Shown one piece after another: positions 58,624 to 64,000 of a DNA stretch of 64,000 nt. The stretch is from the NCBI RefSeq assembly GCF_023898315.1, contig NC_064614.1, positions 73,854,501 to 73,918,500 on the forward strand, written 5' to 3'. The translations under genes were made by a program, and so were the position numbers. Within the stretch, counting starts at the first letter, position 1. Each line of letters begins with the position of its first letter. The stretch comes from Schistocerca nitens (lineage: Eukaryota; Arthropoda; Insecta; Orthoptera; Acrididae). The notes under the pieces are model-generated. The model did not search any database. It saw nothing but the letters and a program-made list of their open reading frames with translations, and was not told the DNA's origin.

Positions 58624-58673
58624 AATTTCTCGGGTATTCAGCTGGGTAACGTCGGCTGAATACCCGAGAAATT
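58624..58673. repeat. Perfect 19-base inverted repeat (hairpin)
   Basis: AATTTCTCGGGTATTCAGC (58624-58642) and its exact reverse complement (58655-58673) flank a 12-base loop. Confidence 0.95.
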
Positions 58674-59333
58674 TTCAAGAACATGCTTTTTCCTCACGTG
58701 GAATTAAACATGTGGCTAGTAAATAGCTATTTTCTAGCACATGGATAAGTAATGAGTGTGCTATTTCCTTTTCTGCGTTACGATAGATAACAAGTAACTC
58801 TCCATTTGTACTCGAGTATCAGGACGTGTTAAGGTCCAAGTCATCTCTTGCCACATCAGAACAAGACACTAATGTTCTAACAGTTCCACCAAACTGGCAT
58901 ATTGATACGAGGTTTTGTTCCTGCAAAGAGGAAGCACGTACATAACAAGTTTGTTGCTTTCAGTGATTGGTTTTTATGGAATCACTGTGACACAGGCTCG
59001 GCCTTTACCTCATTTAGGTAGTAAAGTCGATAGTGCGAAGAGATATCACATAATTTCTCTTTTTTTAAATTTAAGCATATTCCGGCACGAAAAATGTTCT
59101 TCTACAGAGTTACGTAATCATGCTACACATATAAAGACCACACGAAAAATCGCTGACCGACCTCATTTTTCAAAACTCAGTTGTTAATCACTTTACAGCT
59201 GCGGAATACTTATTAGTAACATATGTTAAGAAAAATTAAACATTCGTAGAAATACAATCAGTTTTGCTCGCAGATGACCAAGCCTATCCGCGTACTTACT
59301 AATGTGAAGCCGTCATACTTAACTTTTTTTTCT
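58674..59333. other. Unassigned AT-rich sequence
   Basis: An open plus frame at 58915-59187 (90 codons) has no recognisable domain. Confidence 0.35.
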
Positions 59334-59344
59334 AGTTGGCGCGC

Positions 59345-59541
59345 GGGCCGTTGTGGCCGTGCGGTTCTAGGCGCTTCAGTCCGGAACCGCGCTGCTGCTA
59401 CGGTCGCAGGTTCGAATCCTGCCTCGGGCATGGATGTGTGTGATGTCCTTAGGTTAGTTAGGTTTAAGTAGTTCTAAGTTCTAGGGGACTGATGACCTCA
59501 GATGCTAAGTCCCATAGTGCTTAGAGCCATTTGAACCATCA
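59345..59541 (+). mobile_element. SINE-1 copy
   Basis: Forward full-length SINE with both promoter boxes. Imperfect flanks AGTTGGCGCGCG (59334-59345) and AGTTCGCGCG (59542-59551) are a likely decayed duplication. Confidence 0.9.
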
Positions 59542-59715
59542 AGTTCGCGCGAACCCCTTCGCTAGGTGGTCATATATTACACTGCCAATGACACTTTATG
59601 TTATTTATGTATACTTAATCTATCACTTGTTTACCTAAATTTAACTGCTGTGCCAGTAACGTCATAATAGTACAGTACTATATCCGAAGATCGATCTAGT
59701 TACTATTAGCTGAGT

Positions 59716-59954
59716 TGAGTTCGGCTGTTTTGACGCAGGAGACCAGACAACGAGGCCATCGGTCTCATCGAATTAGGGAAGGATGGGAAAGGAAGTCGGC
59801 CGTGCCATTTGAAAGGAGCCATTTCGGCATTTGCCTGGAGTGATTTAGGGAAATCACGGAAAACCTAAATCAGGATGGCCGGACGCGGGATTGAACCGTC
59901 GTCCTCTCAAATGCGAGTCCAGTGTGCTAACTACTACGCCACCTCGGTCGGTAC
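59716..59954 (-). mobile_element. SINE-2 copy, full length
   Basis: The minus-strand head GAGGTGGCGTAGTAGTTAGC acts as A box, with GGTTCAATCCC as B box, followed by a body with AAATCACTCCAGGCAAATGC. Perfect 15-base duplication TACTATTAGCTGAGT at 59701-59715 and 59955-59969. A different family from SINE-1. Confidence 0.93.
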
Positions 59955-60004
59955 TACTATTAGCTGAGTACACTGTGTTACCTGGGAATAGATTTACTCC
60001 GATC

Positions 60005-60460
60005 TTCTGTTAGTCCATCTTCTCCTTCCCAGTCTCTTTGTTCATCTCTTCGTTCCCCAACTCCCCATTCATATCCTCCCACGCCTATCCTCACCCACTC
60101 TCTCTGTTCCTCACCTGCTCCCCCCTCCCCCCCCCCCCCACCATCGGCAGAGCTCCTCCTATCCTCTCTATCTCTTCCTTTCCCTTCTCTCTGTCCATCT
60201 CCTTCTCCTCCCTTTTTCAGTCAATCTCCTCCTGTCCTCTCCCTGTGTCCATGTCCTCCACTTCCGTCTCTCTGATCGTTTCCTCCTTCTCGGCTCTATC
60301 TCCTTCCCCCCACCCCCCTCCCTTCTCTCTCTTCCTCTCCTTCTCTCCCATGTCAATGTCCATCTCCTCTTCTTACGTTTCTATTCATTCATTCCCCCCC
60401 ACAACCTACTCCTCTCTTCTCTCTATATGTTTTCACACCCTCAGCACATGGCTTACTGGT
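60005..60460. repeat. Pyrimidine-rich low-complexity block
   Basis: Almost purely C and T on the plus strand, with recurring CTCTCTGTCCATCTCC-like phrases and a C run at about 60121-60139. Probably a decayed minisatellite. The open frames on both strands here are composition artefacts. Confidence 0.9.
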
Positions 60461-60919
60461 TCTTGATCTACATCTCCTCCGCAAGCTACCGTAGAAGGGG
60501 TGGCGAAGGGTACCCTGTGCCACAACTGGTAGTTTTCTGACTCGTTCTACTCGCACAAAGGGCGAGGGGAAAACGATTGTCTGTATGCCTCTGTATGAGC
60601 CCTAATTTCCCGTATCTTATCTTCGTGGCCCGTACACGAAATGTATGTTGTAGATATTAGGATCATATTGCCATCAGCTTCAAATACCAGTTTTCTAAAT
60701 TTTCTAAATAGTGTTCATCGAAAAGAATGTCGCCTCCAATCCATGTATTCCCATTTCAGTACCCAAAGCATCTCTGCAATACCTGCGAGTTTTTCGCACC
60801 TACCGGTAACACATCTAGCAGCCCGCTTCTGACATGCTTCGATGCATTTATTTAGTCCGACCTGGTGCGAATCCCAAACACTCGAGCGGTACTCGAGAAC
60901 ACGTCGCACTAGCGTTCTA

Positions 60920-62266
60920 CACTAATGGCCATTAAAATTGCTACACCAAGAAGAAATGCAGATGATAAACGGGCATTAATTGGACAAATATATTATACTA
61001 TAACTGACATGTGATTACATTTTCACGCAATTTGGGTGCATAGAAACTGAGAAAACAGTACCAGAACAACCACCTCTGGCCGTAATACCGACCTTGATAC
61101 GCCTGGGCATTGCGTCAAACAGAGCATGGATGGCGTGAACAGGTACAGCTGCCCATGCTGCTTCAACACGATACCACAGTTCATCAACAGTAGCGACTGG
61201 CGTATTGTGACCAGCCAGTTGCTCGGCCACCATTGACCAGACATTTCCTGTTGGTAAGAGATCTGGAAAATGTGCTGGCCAAGGCAGCAGTCGAACATTA
61301 ACAGTATCCAGAAAGGCCTGTACAGGACCTGCAACATGCGGTCGTGCATTATCCTGCTGAAACGTAGGGTTTCGCTGGGATCGAATGGAGGGTAGAGCCA
61401 CGGGTCGTAACACATATGAAATGTAACGTCCACTGTTAAAAGTGCCGTCAATGCGAACAACAGGTGACCGGCGTGTGCAACCAATGGCACCCCGTACCAT
61501 CACGCCGGGTGATACGCCAATATAGCGATGACGAATACACGCTTCCAATGTGCGTTCACCGCGATGTCGCCAAACACGGATGCGACCATCATGATGCTGT
61601 AAACATAACCTGGATTCATCCGAAAAAATGACATGTTACCATTTGCGCACCCAGGTTCGTCGTTGAATACACCATCGCAGGCGCTCCCGTCTGTAATGCA
61701 ACGTCAAGAGTAACCGCAGTCATGGTCGCAGAGCTGATAGTCCATGCTACAGCACACGTCGTCGAACTGTTCGTGTAGATGGTTGTTGTCTTGCAAACGT
61801 CCCCATCTGTTGACTCAGGGATCGAGACGTGGCTGCACGATCCGTTACAGCCATGCCGATAAGATGCCTGTCATCTCGACTGCTAGTGATACGAGGCCGT
61901 TGGGATCCAGCACGACGTTCCGCATTACCCTCCTGAACGCACCGATTCCATATTCTGCTAACAGTCATTGGATCGCGACCAACGCGAGGAGCAATGTCGC
62001 GATACGTTAAACCGCAATCGCGATAGGCTACAATGCGACCTTTATCAAAGTCGGAAACGTGATGGTACGCATTTCTCCTCCTTACACGAGGCATCACAAC
62101 GACGTTTCACCAAGCAACGCCGGTCAACTGCTGTTTGTGTATGAGAAATCGGTTAGAAACTTTCCTGGTGTCAGATTTGCATATCACAGCATCTTCTTCC
62201 TGTTGGTTAAATTTCGCGTCTGTAGCACGTCATCTTCGTGGTGTAGCAGTTGTAATGGCAGTAGTG
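60920..62266 (-). mobile_element. Tc1-A transposon copy 3
   Basis: Ends CACTAATGGCCATTAAAATT and, inverted, CACTACTGCCATTACAACTG (one base lost) with TA at 60918-60919 and 62267-62268. Length 1347. Inserted in the LINE-D relic. Confidence 0.93.
61050..62094 (-). pseudogene. Tc1-A transposase, broken
   Basis: The N-terminal helix-turn-helix part is open at 61747-62094 (YRDIAPRVGRDPMTVSRIW). The C-terminal part is open at 61015-61548 with FQQDNARPHVAG (second Asp), but the third box reads LPTGNVW instead of SPIENVW, so the catalytic Glu is lost (Gly). There is a one-base deletion near the end and frame changes between about 61550 and 61750. Confidence 0.9.
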
Positions 62267-62675
62267 TATAAGCGATCTGCCTTGGAGACCAACCATGCTT
62301 ACCTAAAATTCTCCCAATCAACTGAAGTCGAAAATTCACCTCCCGTAGCACAATCCGCACATGCCCTTTCCATTTCATATCGCTTTGAAACCTTACGTCC
62401 AGATATTTCAGCGACATGACTCTGCGGACTAGGACATTACTAATGCTGTATCCGATTATTTTGGGTTTCTTTTGTCTGATCGTCTGCATTAACTCACATT
62501 TTTCTACATTTGCAGGTAGCTGCGGTTCAAGAACACCAACTAGAGTCTTTGTCTAACTCATATTGTAGCCTCTTACAGTTACTCAACTTCGACACCTTCC
62601 CGTACACCACAGCATCATCAGCAAACAACCGTAGACTGCTGCCCACCCTGTCGGCCAGATCGTTTATGTGTGTAG

Positions 62676-62715
62676 AAATCATATCATATCATATGAAATC
62701 ATATCATATCATATG
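62676..62715. repeat. 20-base direct duplication made of ATATC units
   Basis: AAATCATATCATATCATATG occurs at 62676-62695 and again at 62696-62715 inside the LINE-D RT. Confidence 0.95.
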
Positions 62716-63346
62716 TTACTGGCGTATTCCTGACGATACTCCTGTCTTTGATGCACACTCGCCGTCTAGGACAATATACTGGGTTCTGTTTCTTAACAAA
62801 TCTGCGAGGCCCTCACATAGCTAGGAACTTGTTCCGTGTGCTCGTACCTTCTTTAGTAATCTGTAGTCGGGTAGTAAGTCAAATGATTCTCCAGAAATAT
62901 GGAATCTGCCTGTTGTCTTTCAACCATAGTTCGTAGTATCTCATGTGAAGAAATGGCAAGCTAAGTTTCACAAGAGCGGTGCCTTCTGAAACCGTTCTGA
63001 TTCGTGGACATAAATGGAAATTTATTTTATTCCAACACATAATAGGTTCTAGAAATGTGCGGCAGGTCGATGTAAGGATACTGATATGTGATTCTGCATG
63101 CCCGTTTTGTTTTTTACCTTTCTTATATAAAAGATACATCTGGGCCTTTTTCCAGTTCTTTTGAAACTCTTTGCTAGGCAAGAGATTCGTGATGGGTGCT
63201 AGCTAAGTAAGGGGCCAATGCCTTAGAGTACTCTTCGTAAAACCGAAATGCGATTCCATCCAAACCTGATGACTTATTTGTTTTCAACCCTGAGTTTTTT
63301 CCCTACGTCAGGGATGCTCATTACTATGGTCCATACGGGACACTGT

Positions 63347-63547
63347 TCAAATGGTTCAAATGGCTCTGAGCACTATGGGACTCAACTGCTGAGGTCATTA
63401 GTACCCTAGAACTTAGAACTAGTTAAACCTAACTAACCTAAGGACATCACAAACATCCATGCCCTAGGCAGGATTCGAACCTGCGACCGTAGCGGTCTTG
63501 CGGTTCCAGACTGTAGCGCCTTTAACCGCACGGCCACTTCGGCCGGC
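63347..63547 (-). mobile_element. SINE-1 copy in LINE-D
   Basis: Minus-strand SINE flanked by TACGGGACACTGT (63334-63346) and TACGGGGCACTGT (63548-63560), a 13-base duplication with one change. Confidence 0.92.
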
Positions 63548-64000
63548 TACGGGGCACTGTGCGATCGTGAAATGACGCTATGTTTGTCCGATTCTCTTGC
63601 GTGATCGATTTCTTAAACGAGGAATTTAAAACTTCCACTTTTGTTTCGCTACTTCCAGCAGTCACACCAGACTGGTCAACGATCATTTGGATGGAAGCCA
63701 TAGATCCGTTTAGTGATTTTACGTAGCACCAGAATTTCGTATCACGTGAAGGTTAATGTATGCTTTGTGCATAGGTCTTTCCACAGGCACTCGAATCTCC
63801 ATCAACTTTTGTCCGTCGTCATTTACGCACTCTGTTTTGAATCGAATATTTTCCGAATTTCGTTGCTAAACCACGGTGGGTTTTTTCCTTTCTTAATCTA
63901 CTTACTAGGCACATACTTATTCAGAGCACATTTTATAATCTGTTCTACCGTCACATTATTTCTTTCCATTTGATAAGTATTGTGAGTACCACGGGTTTAG

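Larger units (their letters stand above)
60462..64000 (-). mobile_element. CR1-like LINE (LINE-D) relic, interrupted by Tc1-A and SINE-1
   Basis: Parts 60462-60919, 62267-63346 and 63548 to the window end follow the LINE-D order: C-terminus on the left (RVLEYRSSVWDSHQVGL at about 60860), RYLDVRFQSDMKWKGHV at about 62390, RT core at about 62570-62830, and FQKNWKKAQMYLLYK at about 63130. The rest, up to 64000, is the region upstream of the RT. Frames are broken throughout. It runs off the window. Confidence 0.78.

Noticed and set aside
60038..60466. 142-codon S/P/F-rich frame
   Set aside because: Composition artefact of the pyrimidine-rich block.

Overview
This window is eukaryotic, and the repeats point to an orthopteran insect, most likely a grasshopper or locust of the Schistocerca type. 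That attribution is inference. It rests on the dispersed repeat families present: a tRNA-headed SINE whose tail reads GAGCCATTTGAACCA (13 copies), a second tRNA-headed SINE, RTE-like and CR1-like LINEs, two Tc1 families and gypsy-type LTRs. No complete host gene is visible. The sequence is almost entirely layered transposon remains separated by AT-rich DNA. The only host-coding candidate is one GC-rich exon near 51.7 kb.

Layout: 1-3449 is an APE-endonuclease/RT LINE (LINE-A) on the + strand, split by a SINE. 3.6-7.9 kb is AT-rich with many decayed tRNA B-box-like fragments. 8.6-10.1 kb has a SINE, an RTE-like relic, and a LINE tail inserted into that relic. 10.2-13.2 kb holds a mariner-type transposase relic and a relic of a repetitive protein family of unknown function. 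13.4-14.0 kb is a solo LTR. 15.8-18.3 kb has two foldback elements, an ancient RTE relic and a 5'-truncated RTE2 copy. 19.6-20.9 kb is a Tc1-A transposon. 24.2-27.5 kb is a full-length RTE2 LINE with target-site duplications. 28.9-31.2 kb is a composite RTE2 relic. 31.7-32.2 kb is CpG-rich. 32.5-35.0 kb is a cut-and-paste transposon with a Mutator-like transposase, TTAA-type flanks and short terminal inverted repeats. 35.4-35.9 kb is a second solo LTR. 37.2-39.8 kb is a CR1-like LINE split by a SINE and a Tc1-A copy. 40.5-42.2 kb is a palindromic tRNA-headed repeat that received a miniature gypsy-like LTR element, which carries an unusually long tRNA-Trp complement, and then a SINE. 43.1-46.0 kb is the third long RTE2 copy. 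51.6 kb is the candidate exon. 52.1-53.8 kb is a CR1-like LINE. 54.8-56.2 kb is a Tc1-B transposon with an open transposase frame. 59.3-64.0 kb holds SINEs, a pyrimidine-rich block and another CR1-like LINE invaded by Tc1-A and a SINE.

The elements do not form a pathway. They record successive insertions. LINE enzymes presumably mobilised the SINEs, and the nesting order gives relative ages: the CR1-like LINEs are oldest, Tc1-A and the SINEs are younger, and Tc1-B and parts of RTE2 look youngest. All functional statements come from reading motifs by eye. No database search was possible.
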